35,337 nt of DNA from an uncultured Collinsella sp. Its GTDB lineage: Bacteria > Actinomycetota > Coriobacteriia > Coriobacteriales > Coriobacteriaceae. Location of the stretch: the NCBI GenBank assembly GCA_900544865.1, contig UQXA01000022.1:1-35337 (forward strand), in the 5' to 3' direction. The notes under the pieces were generated by a model. The model made no database searches. It was not told the DNA's origin and saw nothing but the letters and a program-made list of their open reading frames with translations. Of this stretch, positions 35,289 to 35,337 are shown piece after piece. Position 1 is the first letter of the stretch; each line of letters opens with the position of its first letter. Position numbers and translations under genes: made by a program.

Positions 35289-35337
35289 CTGTCTCTTATA
35301 CACATCTCCGAGCCCACGAGACTCCTGAGCATCTCGT
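35289..35337. other. Nextera adapter read-through with index (artefact)
   Basis: CTGTCTCTTATACACATCT begins at 35289, followed by CCGAGCCCACGAGAC, then TCCTGAGC (35323-35330), which fits the Nextera i7 index N704, and ATCTCGT of the P7 adapter. Any frame through here is spurious: peptides such as MCIRDS are typical adapter translations. Confidence 0.97.

Noticed and set aside
35021..35337. Open frames running into the right end on both strands
   Set aside because: They include adapter-derived peptides (MCIRDS, SPSPRDS) and are artefacts.

Overview
The window looks like a chromosomal contig from a human-gut Coriobacteriia, most likely Collinsella or a close relative. This rests on the high-GC, GC3-rich backbone, the gene order tig-clpP-clpX-valS-folC, the protein style, and the many dispersed long-hairpin repeats. 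No rRNA or tRNA gene is seen. Both termini are Illumina Nextera adapter sequence (1-30 and 35289-35337), so the first and last genes are cut by the contig ends, not by biology.

Region by region: (1) 31-8085 is housekeeping: trigger factor (5'-truncated), ClpP, ClpX, valyl-tRNA synthetase and FolC. valS is bracketed by two opposite-orientation copies of one hairpin element. (2) 8319-14771 encodes a 2150-residue secreted, probably sortase-anchored protein made almost wholly of Ig-like repeats, ending in four copies of a two-domain super-repeat. A structured leader precedes it. (3) 15002-19778 (minus strand) holds an M24 aminopeptidase, bracketed by inverted composite repeats, and a three-gene oxidoreductase operon (GlpA-like, NAD(P)/FAD reductase, DUF1667). 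(4) 20184-22609 holds a membrane zinc-ribbon protein and a TGS-less threonyl-tRNA synthetase. (5) 22722-33396 is a surface-polysaccharide locus. It runs from a decayed NusG/LoaP-type antiterminator through two sugar-1-phosphate transferases, GT2, Ugd, two GT4 enzymes (one frameshifted at a G-run), a Wzy-like polymerase and a beta-propeller glycosidase-like protein to a Wzx flippase and a terminator. (6) 33670-35288 (minus strand) is a truncated transglutaminase-like protein with a C-terminal ricin-type lectin domain.

The polysaccharide genes form a plausible Wzx/Wzy pathway: a lipid-linked sugar is started by one or both PglC/WecP-type transferases, extended by GT2 and GT4 enzymes (possibly using UDP-glucuronate from Ugd), flipped by Wzx and polymerised by Wzy. 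From the 3' end of ugd to 33.6 kb the DNA is visibly AT-richer than the rest, suggesting exchange of the strain-specific core of the locus. The most noteworthy signals are the decay or phase-variation marks in this locus (broken antiterminator, inverted repeat around a promoter, G-run frameshift, G9 tract), the dyad-repeat surface protein, and at least four dispersed hairpin families, two of which bracket single genes in inverted orientation.
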